Source of the DNA: an uncultured Opitutaceae bacterium
Lineage (GTDB): Bacteria; Verrucomicrobiota; Verrucomicrobiia; Opitutales; Opitutaceae
Direction of reading: 5' to 3'
Length of the DNA stretch: 34,332 nucleotides
Assembly: GCA_903862935.1 (NCBI GenBank)
Contig: CAIOZY010000029.1
Location: 1 to 34,332, forward strand
This document shows positions 8,352 through 16,821 of the stretch, one piece after another. A program made the position numbers and the translations under genes. The notes below the pieces were generated by a model. It did no database searches and was not told the DNA's origin. It worked only from the letters and a program-made list of their open reading frames with translations. Numbering within the stretch: position 1 is the first letter of the stretch; every line of letters starts with the position of its first letter.

Positions 8352-8712
8352 TTCGACGACTGATAGCGGAAAGTGATCACCTCGCAAACATCAAAGTCAT
8401 TCCGGCCTGTGGAGGGTAATGATAATCTCTAGACGATGCAGACGGGCAGCCCGATGCAGCCATTTCCCGAATCGCTCAACCACTACTAGCCGAGACCCCT
8501 CGCAATGATATCAGCCTCAATCGTCCTTATCGCTCTCACACTATTTGTCGCATGGGACAGCGCGGAAACGCCGGGAAACTCATGCTCGCCGGAGGCTTCC
8601 ATAAAGAGACCCCTCTTGAGAGCACCAAGGCCTTGATCGTTCGGCGAGACGGTCTCTCTGTCGAGAGAGCACCGTCAAAGATCAGAAAACGTGCGATGAG
8701 AATCAGGGAATC
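8352..8712. other. non-coding stretch between the LysR gene and mobA
   Basis: No gene is convincing here. A 43-codon plus-strand frame (8505-8636) begins with a hydrophobic run but has no ribosome-binding site or recognisable match. Around 8651-8673, GGTCTCTCT and AGAGAGCACC can fold into a short stem with one bulge, about 40 bases past the mobA stop, without a T-run. This stretch separates the patchwork region from the molybdenum/sulfur locus. Confidence 0.5.
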
Positions 8713-9297
8713 CTAGGAGGATTCATCCCCGCAGCGAGGGGTGTTCCAATTCTCAAAAAGATCCAACTCTTCGGGTGTAGCCGTGTGCCTGATGAGCTGA
8801 TGTGACGCCAAACAAGTAAGCGCAAAAGCAGTCACAGCAAGACGTCCAGACTGCAGGTGCTTTTCAGCCAACCGATGGGATTGCTTGGGATAGACTGCCA
8901 CCAACGGCTCGAGATGTCCCCGCACCTCGGGCACGACCCCAACTCTCTCGCTGCACTGGGCGAGCAGGCGGCTCAACATGCTGCCTTCAAGGCGTGGGAG
9001 ATCAACCGCTAGGACTAGTAGGAGGGGCGAGGATGCGTGTGCCAGGCCGCTCTCGATTCCCGCCAAGGGACCTGAGTCTTCGAAACGATCATGCAGGACG
9101 GGGCACCCTAAGTTTCCATAGTCAACCCCCGAGCGTCCTGAGATGAACACCTCCTCAGCATTCAGCGTTCTTGCTAACGCCACTTGACGCTCGATTAGGG
9201 TAACGCCATTGACCTTGATCCAACTCTTGTCGCGTCCCATTCGCTCGGATCTTCCGCCGGCGAGAACAATTGCGCTAAATCTCAAGACACTGGGCAT
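8713..9297 (-). CDS. mobA: molybdenum cofactor guanylyltransferase MobA
   Basis: MobA transfers GMP from GTP to Mo-molybdopterin, giving the guanine dinucleotide form used by DMSO-reductase-family enzymes. The 194-residue protein has the nucleotidyltransferase signature AIVLAGGRSERMGRDKSWI near residues 9-27 and the metal-binding VLAVDLPRL near residue 100. The length is usual. The ATG at 9297 puts LAGG at the normal distance; the frame is open farther upstream but overlaps the preceding gene. It lies eight bases after the P-loop/membrane fusion gene, so the two form an operon. Its likely client is the molybdopterin oxidoreductase encoded at 12995-15190. Confidence 0.93.
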   Translation of the reverse strand: MPSVLRFSAIVLAGGRSERMGRDKSWIKVNGVTLIERQVALARTLNAEEVFISGRSGVDYGNLGCPVLHDRFEDSGPLAGIESGLAHASSPLLLVLAVDLPRLEGSMLSRLLAQCSERVGVVPEVRGHLEPLVAVYPKQSHRLAEKHLQSGRLAVTAFALTCLASHQLIRHTATPEELDLFENWNTPRCGDESS

Positions 9298-9305
9298 GGT
9301 TGACT

Positions 9306-10769
9306 TTAACGGCGACCGTTCGACCGCGCAGGTATCACCGGCAGCATAGCGCGGGAAAGGGCTACCGCTGGGCCCCACATGCCGCGGCTCTGCAGGCGGT
9401 GAGCCCATTGTCCGGGTTTAATGAAAGCGATCGCAATGAAAAGCAGGGCGACGATACCGAACGCCCGAAGTATAAGGCCGGCAATCTCCGGAGGACGCGC
9501 TCCGCTGGCTACGAGAAGTAGAAGCACGACAATCAAGGGGAGCCAGAACGCGCGGGATTTGTATTCCCGCAGAAGCCGCCTCCACCATGGCAAGGCATGG
9601 ATCAGCGTCTTTCCGTGGATATCACGAGTGAGAGCTTTGGCGAGCAGGGCGGGCGGGCGCCTGCGGTATCGGGCCCAAGTGACGATTCCAACGGAAGCCG
9701 AACCCGCGGCGGCGACATAGACTGCGACGGTTAGGGGTAGCGAGGGTATCCGCCAACCAAGCGTTCGGGTGAACCATTCCTGGACCTCTCCGTATGCGTT
9801 GAGAAGCGATTCACCGAGCAACAAGTATTGAAGAAGAACCCCCTGAAGGGCCGCCCAGGCACCCACAAGCCAGGCTCCCGCGGTAACGCCGATCGTGTTC
9901 CAGCCGAGTAGCCGTACAGAGGTGCTGAACAAAGTTCCCTGCATGGCGATCGCGGTCATCGGCCTCAGGCGATTTCCCGCAGGCGACAGGGCCTTAAGTG
10001 AGGCAGCCAGATAAGAAACCCAAATAAGCCGGGTCGGCCGCGCAAGCTTTTCTCCTGCGAAAAACAGGGTTACCGACTGAAGGGAGGCCATGACTACTCT
10101 GCGGAATGGAACCTTTGTGCCGTGAAGCAATGAGCCCAACGTAATCTCTATGCCACCGGCGGCGGCGCCATACCTTCCAATCCTTTGCCAGTCTCTGGCC
10201 GCTGCGCACAACTCGCAAAGGCGCTCGAGTGTGCGCGGTGCCCCTGCCTCGACAATCAGGTCGAAGGGCTGGCCCAAGTGCGTTGAAATCCTCTCAGAGG
10301 CCTCTTGGCGAAGCGCAACAACGACAATGGCCGGCTCAGCCCGCACAATGCTGTCCCAGTGCCGGGCGAAGCCCTCGCCGCGCGCCTCGAGTTGGCCAAA
10401 TTCGTCCAACACGATCACGTCCGGCCTTGGGGTCTGGCTTGCTAGGCCTTCCGCCCAGGCCGCGACCTGGTGCCAGGCTTGGTCCGAAAAACGGTAGGGT
10501 GGGTCGCCCTGCCCGATGCGCTCACAGAGGGGACTTTCCCGGTTGTGCAGAGGCCAGCGCAGCACATAACGCTCCGCGCCACGGCCTTGGGAAGGGCGCC
10601 CCTCCGCCTCGGCAAGAAGCCCATCCACAGCCCGTCCATCCCGGCGGAGGTAATCAAGCAGTCTTGCAAGCAGCGCGGTCTTGCCGCTGCCACGACTTCC
10701 TGTGATTCCTATAAGCAGCGGGCGTCCCAGTTCGGTAGTGCCGGGCTTCCCATCGATCGATACGGTCAT
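9306..10769 (-). CDS. P-loop NTPase (THEP1-like) fused to a multi-helix membrane domain
   Basis: This is a 487-residue two-part protein. Residues 1 to about 185 form a P-loop NTPase with Walker A GSRGSGKT (24-31) and Walker B VIVLDEFGQLE (Asp122-Glu123). The DE-G-x-x-E arrangement resembles the THEP1 nucleoside-triphosphatase family; MobB-type GTPases are the other possibility. From about residue 190 onward the sequence becomes hydrophobic, with about six predicted membrane spans and basic loops; I do not recognise this domain. Placement directly before mobA and beside a molybdoenzyme operon suggests a role in molybdenum-cofactor supply, but that is inference. The ATG at 10769 is preferred; an upstream in-frame start would add 13 residues. 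Confidence 0.7.
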   Translation of the reverse strand: MTVSIDGKPGTTELGRPLLIGITGSRGSGKTALLARLLDYLRRDGRAVDGLLAEAEGRPSQGRGAERYVLRWPLHNRESPLCERIGQGDPPYRFSDQAWHQVAAWAEGLASQTPRPDVIVLDEFGQLEARGEGFARHWDSIVRAEPAIVVVALRQEASERISTHLGQPFDLIVEAGAPRTLERLCELCAAARDWQRIGRYGAAAGGIEITLGSLLHGTKVPFRRVVMASLQSVTLFFAGEKLARPTRLIWVSYLAASLKALSPAGNRLRPMTAIAMQGTLFSTSVRLLGWNTIGVTAGAWLVGAWAALQGVLLQYLLLGESLLNAYGEVQEWFTRTLGWRIPSLPLTVAVYVAAAGSASVGIVTWARYRRRPPALLAKALTRDIHGKTLIHALPWWRRLLREYKSRAFWLPLIVVLLLLVASGARPPEIAGLILRAFGIVALLFIAIAFIKPGQWAHRLQSRGMWGPAVALSRAMLPVIPARSNGRR

Positions 10770-10976
10770 GGCTGGACGATGCGAAACCCTTTCTTGGCGA
10801 GGGCACAACCTTATACGTCAGACAACGGGGTTTGAGGGAGCTGACCATCGCCAGATGACGGGCGCTGAAGTATCGAGGAGAGCAACTGTTGGGCAGGTAC
10901 CGGCCGGACAGTCATTCCATTTGGCGCAACACTGACTTGACTGGCGACGTACATCAGCATCGTCTGGATTCATCGC

Positions 10977-11348
10977 TTGAGCCCTGCCTGTCCGGCATTC
11001 CGACCCCATAAAGTTCGCCCTCTCCCCAACGAGGCGGTCATGCTGATTGCGCGGCAGTTTGCAGCGCTTGGAGATCCGCTTCGGATCAAGATGGTACATG
11101 CGCTTTTCGCGGGACCGATGAGCGTCAACGCGATCGCTCAGGCGACGGGGGGACTGCAGTCCAACGTATCCCGGCATCTGAACAAGCTAACCGCTGCCGG
11201 TGTTCTGGACCGCGACAAGAAAGGCTCCCAAGTTTTCTACTCCATCGCGGATCCGTCGATATACGACCTATGTGAGCAGGTTTGCGGAGCGCTCGAGAAG
11301 CGGCTTGCGAAGCAAGCTGAGGTGATCGGGGCCGCTGTGAGGAGATAG
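10977..11348 (+). CDS. ArsR-family repressor with C-x3-C in the last helix (paralogue 1)
   Basis: This is a 123-residue ArsR/SmtB-type winged-helix repressor: FAALGDPLRIKMVHAL opens the fold, NVSRHLNKLTAAGVL is the recognition-helix region and KGSQVFYSIADPS is the wing. The final helix holds a Cys pair spaced C-x3-C (DLCEQVCGAL). It closely resembles the ArsR at 20604-20981, including that pair. The start is uncertain: the paralogue alignment supports an upstream start such as the TTG at 10977, whereas the only nearby ATG (11040) would trim 21 residues. It probably controls the downstream porin and molybdoenzyme operon through a thiol switch, perhaps sensing sulfide or polysulfide. Confidence 0.85.
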   Translation: MSPACPAFRPHKVRPLPNEAVMLIARQFAALGDPLRIKMVHALFAGPMSVNAIAQATGGLQSNVSRHLNKLTAAGVLDRDKKGSQVFYSIADPSIYDLCEQVCGALEKRLAKQAEVIGAAVRR

Positions 11349-11379
11349 CGTTAGAGTGCCCAACCGGATGGAGATTGGG

Positions 11380-11403
11380 TAGATTTATCAATCAATAAAT
11401 CTA
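11380..11403. promoter_or_regulatory. 24-base inverted repeat between arsR-1 and the porin operon
   Basis: TAGATTTAT (11380-11388) and ATAAATCTA (11395-11403) are perfect nine-base arms around CAATCA. The repeat begins about 30 bases after the arsR stop and 140 bases before the porin start. It is AT-rich inside GC-rich DNA and is followed by AT-rich sequence, not by a T-run. An operator or other protein-binding site is more likely than a terminator. Confidence 0.5.
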
Positions 11404-11438
11404 ATCCTAAGGCTACGCAGTGTTACTGTTATTAATAA

Positions 11439-11456
11439 ATGATCGAATACGCATAT
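11439..11456 (+). promoter_or_regulatory. motif resembling the site in front of the second arsR gene
   Basis: ATGATCGAATACGCATAT agrees at 14 of 18 positions with the minus-strand sequence at 20991-21008, which lies just before the second ArsR gene and has the same orientation towards its downstream gene. A match of this quality can arise by chance between two regions of a few hundred bases, so a shared ArsR operator is only a suggestion. Confidence 0.3.
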
Positions 11457-11544
11457 CCTCATGTGCTATACGGCGGGTTGTCCTCCCGACAATGCCGCCC
11501 TCTGGCGCAGTCGGGAGTCTTACTAAATCAAAGACACCCCCGTC

Positions 11545-12957
11545 ATGTTGTCCCAACTGCACTATCGGCACAGCCGCACCTACCTTACCGCCGCGCTCCT
11601 GATTCTGGGCGCACCGGCCCTTCACGCCACCAACGGCATGAACATGGAAGGGTATGGGCCGATTGCTGCGGCGATGGGAGGGACATCGATGGCTTTTGAG
11701 AATGGAACGGCCGCGGTGATAAACAACCCGGCGACCTTGGGGCTGCAGGGCCAGGGCAACCGTCTGGACTTGGCCCTGGGCATTTTGGGCCCAGACATCA
11801 CCGCAACGAATCCCGGGGGCCAGTCTGCGAAATCGAAGGCGACAGCGTTTTACATGCCCGCCTTCGGTTACACTCGGCGCAGCGGCGATCTCGTATATGG
11901 ATTCGGCGTTTTCGGTCAGGGCGGCATGGGGTGCCAATACGGCCCGGACACCTGGCGCGGGCTAGGGTTTAACCTGGAAAACCGGACGGCAGTTTCCGTG
12001 GGCAGGGCCATCGTGCCGTTGTCTTGGAACGTCAACGACAAGCTCATCATCGCGGCCACGGTGGACTTCATTTGGGGCGGAATGAGCCTGCGCATGGCCA
12101 TGAGCGGCACTCAATTCTCAGACCTCGTAACTCCCACATCCCAGCATTTTGGACGGGCCACGGGCAGCATCGTACAATCCTTCGGCCAGGTCATGCAGAT
12201 GATGCCCGCCGGGACCAGTGTGGATTATGCATACTTCGACTTCTCAAACGGGAACATGGCCTTCGGGGAGGCAAAGGGCTATGGCTATGCGGGCAAGATT
12301 GGCGTTTTGTACCAGCCCTCAAAAGAGCTCGCCATCGGGCTAACACTTCACTCGAAGACCGAACTATCCGACCTCAAGGCGTCCGGCGACCATTTATCCT
12401 TCCAGCTCAATGTGCCCGGCATGGGGCACATGCCTCAAAGTCTGGTAGGTGACTTTCGCGTGCGCGACTTCGAGTGGCCCGCGATGCTCGGGGGTGGAAT
12501 CGCCTGGCGTCCGACGACGCGGTGGCTGCTCGCAGCCGACGTTCGGGAGATCTTCTGGCAGGGCGTTATGCAGGAATTCCACATGACGTTCCAGGCGGCC
12601 AATTCGGCCAGCAACGGCTCGTTCAGCGGCCAGAACCTGGACGCAATGCTCTACCAATACTGGAAGAACGAAACCGTGGTGATGCTTGGGGCAGCCTACC
12701 AAGCCAGCGACCGGTTGACACTGCGCTTAGGCTGCAATCTGGGCAGCAATCCGGTTCCGGACCAATACCTGAACTGCCTCTTCCCAGCCATCGTCAAAGA
12801 TCACCTCACGGCAGGATTCGGGTGGAGGTTCACGGATCGATCGAGCGTCGATGTTGCGGTAAGCCGGGGTTTCGGGATCACCCGCACGAGCGGCTACGGC
12901 ATCACGATTGACCACAGCCAGCTGAATTGGCAGGCAATGTATTCCCTGCGCTTCTGA
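11545..12957 (+). CDS. FadL/OmpP1/TodX-family outer-membrane channel
   Basis: This is a 470-residue outer-membrane beta-barrel of the FadL family, which lets hydrophobic molecules cross the outer membrane by lateral diffusion. A signal peptide covers about residues 1-28, ending near ALHA. The mature N-terminus has the family pattern GPIAAAMGGTSMAFENGTAAVINNPATL. The rest alternates as in beta-strands and closes with an aromatic-rich last strand ending in Phe (MYSLRF), as expected for BAM insertion. No ribosome-binding site is obvious. It starts a rightward cluster, 37 bases ahead of the molybdoenzyme gene. The context hints at uptake of a hydrophobic or sulfur-containing substrate. Confidence 0.9.
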   Translation: MLSQLHYRHSRTYLTAALLILGAPALHATNGMNMEGYGPIAAAMGGTSMAFENGTAAVINNPATLGLQGQGNRLDLALGILGPDITATNPGGQSAKSKATAFYMPAFGYTRRSGDLVYGFGVFGQGGMGCQYGPDTWRGLGFNLENRTAVSVGRAIVPLSWNVNDKLIIAATVDFIWGGMSLRMAMSGTQFSDLVTPTSQHFGRATGSIVQSFGQVMQMMPAGTSVDYAYFDFSNGNMAFGEAKGYGYAGKIGVLYQPSKELAIGLTLHSKTELSDLKASGDHLSFQLNVPGMGHMPQSLVGDFRVRDFEWPAMLGGGIAWRPTTRWLLAADVREIFWQGVMQEFHMTFQAANSASNGSFSGQNLDAMLYQYWKNETVVMLGAAYQASDRLTLRLGCNLGSNPVPDQYLNCLFPAIVKDHLTAGFGWRFTDRSSVDVAVSRGFGITRTSGYGITIDHSQLNWQAMYSLRF

Positions 12958-12994
12958 GGACGTTGGACTGCAGATACTTCGGAGGACTTAGATC

Positions 12995-15190
12995 ATGAGG
13001 TCATTTTCCCGCCGGCAGTTCCTTAAGATCACCGCTGGCACCCTCGCGGCCGCAGGCTTGGCCAGTCGGTCCAGGGGTGTCCTTTGGGGCGGCGGCGGAC
13101 CAGAAAAACCCCGGCAGGGAACCCAGATCATTCCCACCTTCTGCGACCTGTGCTTCTGGAAATGCGGGGCACTGGCCTATGTGAGAGACGGGAAACTGTG
13201 GAAGATCGAAGGCAACCCGCGCGACCCTCTGAGCCGGGGACGGCTTTGCCCGCGCGGCACGGGTGGAGTTGGCGCACACACGGATCCAGACCGGTTGCGC
13301 GCACCTCTAGTCCGAGTGAATCGACGCGGCAGGGATGAGTGGAAAGAGGTGAGCTGGGACGAGGCCCTCGACTATATTGCTCTCCGAATGCGACGGATCG
13401 CAGCAGAGGACGGACCCGAGGCGATGGCCCTTTTTGCCCACGGCCTCGGCGGGGGGTTCTTCCGGCACGCTTTTAAGGCATTCGGGACACCAAACATCGC
13501 TGAGCCGGCCTACGCCCAGTGCCGGGGTCCCCGCGACGCTGGCTACAACCTCACATTTGGCGATGAGGTGGGCTCGCCCGAACGTACCGACATAGCCAAC
13601 GCCGAGTGCCTTGTCCTCATCGGTTCTCACCTTGGCGAGAACATGCACAATACGCAGGTGCAGGAGTTCGCCGAAGCGGTCGGTCGGGGCGTCAGCCTGA
13701 TCGTGGTCGATCCGCGTTTCTCGATCGCGGCCAGCAAGGCAAGATACTATCTCCCCATCAAGCCTGGCACTGACGTGGCGCTCTTGCTCGCTTGGATGCA
13801 CGTAATCGTAAAGGAGGGCCTGTACGACCGCGAGTATGTAACAAAATTTGGGCATGGTTTCGATCAGTTTGTCGCCTCGCTGGAGGGCTATACCCCGGAG
13901 TGGGCATACCCCGAGACGGGCATTGAACCGGGAATGATTCGTGAGACAGCCCGCGAGATGGCCCACCACCGGCCTGCCACGCTCGTGCACCCCGGCCGGC
14001 ACGTTACCTGGTACGGGAACGATGCGCAGCGAAGTCGGGCGAATGCGCTGCTTAACGCACTGCTTGGCAGCTGGGGCCGGCGGGGTGGACTGTATGTGCC
14101 GGCGGGCGTTGACGTGCCGCACTATCCCAGCCCCGCCTATCCGAAGCCCGCCCGTCCTCCTGCGGACAACCCGGATGGAAAGTATCCGTTTGCGAGCGAA
14201 CCCCTCACAACCGGGATCCGCGATGCCACCCTTGAGGGCAAACCGTACCCTATTAAGGGCTGGTTCGTGTATGCAACGAACCTGTTGTATTCGCTGCCCG
14301 ATCAGGCCGCTACGATCCGCGCACTCGAGAAACTGGATCTGGTTGTGGTTGTGGACGTAATTCCGAGTGAAATTGCAGGGTGGGCGGACGTGGTTCTACC
14401 CGAAAATGTCTATCTGGAGCGCTACGATGAAATCGGAGCGAGTCCCTTCCGGGAGCCGTTCCTGACTCTTAGGCAGCCTGTTGTGGATGCGCCCAACGAC
14501 CAGAAGCCGGGTTGGTGGATTGCTCACAAGTTGGCTGAGAAGCTCGGTGTGGGGGCCTATTTCCCATGGCGGGACATTGAGGAATACCTCGATTACCGTC
14601 TCAGGGCTGCCGGTCACAGCTTGGAGGAGCTGAAGCGCGATGGCGTCGTGCGCGGGTCGCCCAAGCCCATCTATTTTGAGGATGGAGCGCCGTCGGAGTT
14701 CGACACGCCATCGGGAAAGATCGAGTTTTTCTCCGAGCAACTCCAGCGGGCGGGCCTGGATCCGGTGCCGCGGTATGCCCCGCCCGAAGCTGGGCCGCCC
14801 GGGGCCTTCCGGGTGCTTTTCGGTCGCGCACCCGTGCACTCGTTCAGTCGCACGGAAAACAATCCCATCCTTGCGGACCTCATGGATGAGAATGAGGTCT
14901 GGGTTAACGCAGCTGCGGCAAGGCGGCTCGGCCTAAAGAGCGGCGACTACGTGAGACTCAGAAACCAGGATGGGGTTGCAAGTGAGCGAATCAGGGTTAA
15001 GGCCACGGAGCGCATCCGCCCGGACTGTGTCTACCTTGTTCACGGTTTCGGACACACCTCGCACCGCCTGCGCCGGACCTTTGGCCGAGGGGCCAGCGAT
15101 GCGCAGATTCTGTCCCGGTACCGGACCGACCCGCTGATGGGCGGAACTGGCTCGAACGTAAACTTTGTCACCCTTGAATTGGAGGCCTGA
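12995..15190 (+). CDS. molybdopterin oxidoreductase catalytic subunit, polysulfide/thiosulfate reductase-like
   Basis: This is a 731-residue DMSO-reductase-superfamily enzyme binding bis-MGD and one 4Fe-4S cluster. A Tat signal is present (SRRQFLK at residues 5-11), so it acts in the periplasm. Cys50, Cys53, Cys57 and Cys85 form the C-x2-C-x3-C-x27-C cluster site. Cys176 in YAQCRGPRD is at the position of the molybdenum ligand, the state found in PsrA/PhsA-type enzymes. The C-terminal part (LMDENEVWVNAAAARRLGLKSGDYV) is the cofactor-binding beta domain. GGAGG lies nine bases before the ATG. With the two following genes it makes a membrane-bound respiratory complex of the PsrABC type. Sulfur-compound turnover is inferred; the direction and exact substrate cannot be read from the sequence. 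Confidence 0.9.
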   Translation: MRSFSRRQFLKITAGTLAAAGLASRSRGVLWGGGGPEKPRQGTQIIPTFCDLCFWKCGALAYVRDGKLWKIEGNPRDPLSRGRLCPRGTGGVGAHTDPDRLRAPLVRVNRRGRDEWKEVSWDEALDYIALRMRRIAAEDGPEAMALFAHGLGGGFFRHAFKAFGTPNIAEPAYAQCRGPRDAGYNLTFGDEVGSPERTDIANAECLVLIGSHLGENMHNTQVQEFAEAVGRGVSLIVVDPRFSIAASKARYYLPIKPGTDVALLLAWMHVIVKEGLYDREYVTKFGHGFDQFVASLEGYTPEWAYPETGIEPGMIRETAREMAHHRPATLVHPGRHVTWYGNDAQRSRANALLNALLGSWGRRGGLYVPAGVDVPHYPSPAYPKPARPPADNPDGKYPFASEPLTTGIRDATLEGKPYPIKGWFVYATNLLYSLPDQAATIRALEKLDLVVVVDVIPSEIAGWADVVLPENVYLERYDEIGASPFREPFLTLRQPVVDAPNDQKPGWWIAHKLAEKLGVGAYFPWRDIEEYLDYRLRAAGHSLEELKRDGVVRGSPKPIYFEDGAPSEFDTPSGKIEFFSEQLQRAGLDPVPRYAPPEAGPPGAFRVLFGRAPVHSFSRTENNPILADLMDENEVWVNAAAARRLGLKSGDYVRLRNQDGVASERIRVKATERIRPDCVYLVHGFGHTSHRLRRTFGRGASDAQILSRYRTDPLMGGTGSNVNFVTLELEA

Positions 15191-15192
15191 CG

Positions 15193-15732
15193 ATGTCGCT
15201 CTACGCTATGGTTATTGACACGCGACGCTGTGTGGGCTGCCAGGACTGCGTCGCTGCGTGCAAGATGGAGAACGGAGTCCCCACCGGGTACACGCGCGAC
15301 TGGATCACGGAAACTGTGCAGGGCGAGTTTCCGTCCCCGTGGATGGAGATCCGCTCTGAGCGCTGCAATCACTGTGATAATCCGCCGTGCGTGGCGTGCT
15401 GTCCAACCGGGGCGAGCCATACGCACGAGCCCGGAAACATTGTCCTGGTCAACCGGGAGAAGTGCATTGGGTGCAAGGCGTGCCTAGCGGCCTGCCCGTA
15501 CAATGCCCGCTTCATCCACCCCGACGGCTATGCGGACAAGTGCACCTTCTGCGTCCATCGAGTTGAGCGGGGACTCGATCCCGCCTGCGTGGCGGTCTGT
15601 CCCACGCGTTGTATGCATTTTGGCGACTTGGATGATCCCCTGAGTGAGGTCAGCCACCTTCTGGCCTCACGCCCCGCCCATGCGCTGACGCAGGCGGCCG
15701 GGACCGCTCCGCGCATCTACTACTTGAGCTGA
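15193..15732 (+). CDS. four-cluster ferredoxin-type electron-transfer subunit (PsrB/PhsB-like)
   Basis: This is a 179-residue iron-sulfur subunit that passes electrons between the molybdenum subunit and the membrane subunit. Four cysteine groups are complete: CVGCQDCVAAC near residue 15; CNHCDNPPC followed by VACCP near residue 57; CIGCKACLAACP near residue 90; and CTFC with DPACVAVCP near residue 118. They account for four 4Fe-4S clusters. There is no signal peptide, as expected for a subunit co-exported with its Tat partner. The ATG follows the previous stop by two bases with GGAGG at 15181-15185, so it is translationally linked. Confidence 0.95.
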   Translation: MSLYAMVIDTRRCVGCQDCVAACKMENGVPTGYTRDWITETVQGEFPSPWMEIRSERCNHCDNPPCVACCPTGASHTHEPGNIVLVNREKCIGCKACLAACPYNARFIHPDGYADKCTFCVHRVERGLDPACVAVCPTRCMHFGDLDDPLSEVSHLLASRPAHALTQAAGTAPRIYYLS

Positions 15733-15738
15733 ACAGCC

Positions 15739-16782
15739 ATGATCGAATTTACGACCACCCGTCACAACCCGATGATCGATCCGGCGCTCCATCTGTGGGG
15801 CTGGGAGGTGGCGGTCTATCTGTTTTTAGGGGGCTTGGTTGCCGGACTGATGATCATTGCTGGAGTACGCCTTCTGGTGATGCGGCCGAAGGAGCGACAG
15901 GCGCTGGTTTGCTGCACCATAGGGCCTCTCCTGGGCCTAGTCCTTCTCAGCCTGGGCATGGGCGCCTTGTTCTTGGATCTCGAGAACAAGCGGCATGTCT
16001 GGCGCCTATATCTGACCTTCCAGGCCACCTCGCCGATGTCCTGGGGCTCTTGGATCCTACTGCTGGTGTATCCGGCGTTGCTCGCCAACGCGCTGACCCA
16101 TCTCCCCGAGGCCATTCCGGCTCTCACCAAGCGAATCCCCCTCTTGGTTACCTGGAGTGACTTCATCCTGGCGCGAACCCGTCTGGTTGTGGCTATCGGC
16201 TTCTCCAATCTGGCTGTCGGCGCCGGACTAGGCATCTACACAGGAGTCCTGCTCGGGACGCTTTCGGCTCATCCCCTGTGGAACAGCAGCCTGCTCGGGC
16301 CGTTGTTTTTATTCTCGGGTCTTTCGGCCGCCGCGGCCCTGCTGCATGGAATCCTTGTGCTGACGCTCCCTGACGAGGAGCTTCCGAACTTTGCGGACTT
16401 TTTGCTTTCGACGCTCTCGCGATGGTCGGAGTCCAAGCCGCTCGATGCCCGAATTGCCCCAACCCTGGCGCAGGCGGACAACAGCTTCTTGACGATCGAG
16501 CTGATGCTGCTGGGCCTCTTTCTTATTGGGCATCTGACCTCCACCGAGGCGGCTCAACAGGGTGCCTATCTGCTGCTCGGGGGCCCCTATACGGCGGCAT
16601 TCTGGGTGTTTGTGGTGGGTATGGGAATAGCGACTCCCGTGTTGCTCCAGTTCCTCGAACTGCGGCACAGGATCCGGCACACGCTGGTGCCGGCGGTTCT
16701 GGTACTTCTCGGAAGTCTGTCCCTCCGGTTCGTGATGGTTTATGCCGGTCAAGCCAGCCACTGGCCGATCGTCCTACGATGA
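15739..16782 (+). CDS. NrfD/PsrC-type membrane anchor subunit
   Basis: This is a 347-residue integral membrane protein of the NrfD/PsrC family, the quinone-interacting anchor of the complex. It has about eight to nine predicted membrane spans. The N-terminus HLWGWEVAVYLFLGGLVAGLMIIAG (about residues 19-43) is characteristic, with a quinone-site-like LDLENKRHVWRLYLTFQATSPMSWGSW stretch near residues 75-101. No haem-binding motif is present. It begins six bases after the iron-sulfur gene, completing the three-subunit unit. It would exchange electrons with the quinone pool; whether substrate is reduced or oxidised is not determined. Confidence 0.92.
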   Translation: MIEFTTTRHNPMIDPALHLWGWEVAVYLFLGGLVAGLMIIAGVRLLVMRPKERQALVCCTIGPLLGLVLLSLGMGALFLDLENKRHVWRLYLTFQATSPMSWGSWILLLVYPALLANALTHLPEAIPALTKRIPLLVTWSDFILARTRLVVAIGFSNLAVGAGLGIYTGVLLGTLSAHPLWNSSLLGPLFLFSGLSAAAALLHGILVLTLPDEELPNFADFLLSTLSRWSESKPLDARIAPTLAQADNSFLTIELMLLGLFLIGHLTSTEAAQQGAYLLLGGPYTAAFWVFVVGMGIATPVLLQFLELRHRIRHTLVPAVLVLLGSLSLRFVMVYAGQASHWPIVLR

Positions 16783-16821
16783 ATGCCTTTCGCCTGATTA
16801 ATCCTGAAGACCTGAAATGCC

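Noticed and set aside
8505-8636. 43-codon ORF with a hydrophobic start between the LysR gene and mobA
   Set aside because: No ribosome-binding site, no recognisable family, and the downstream half is not protein-like; at best a fragment.
13307-14122. Minus-strand open frame of 271 codons inside the molybdopterin oxidoreductase gene
   Set aside because: Fully antisense to a gene with clear motifs throughout; no family pattern or ribosome-binding site.
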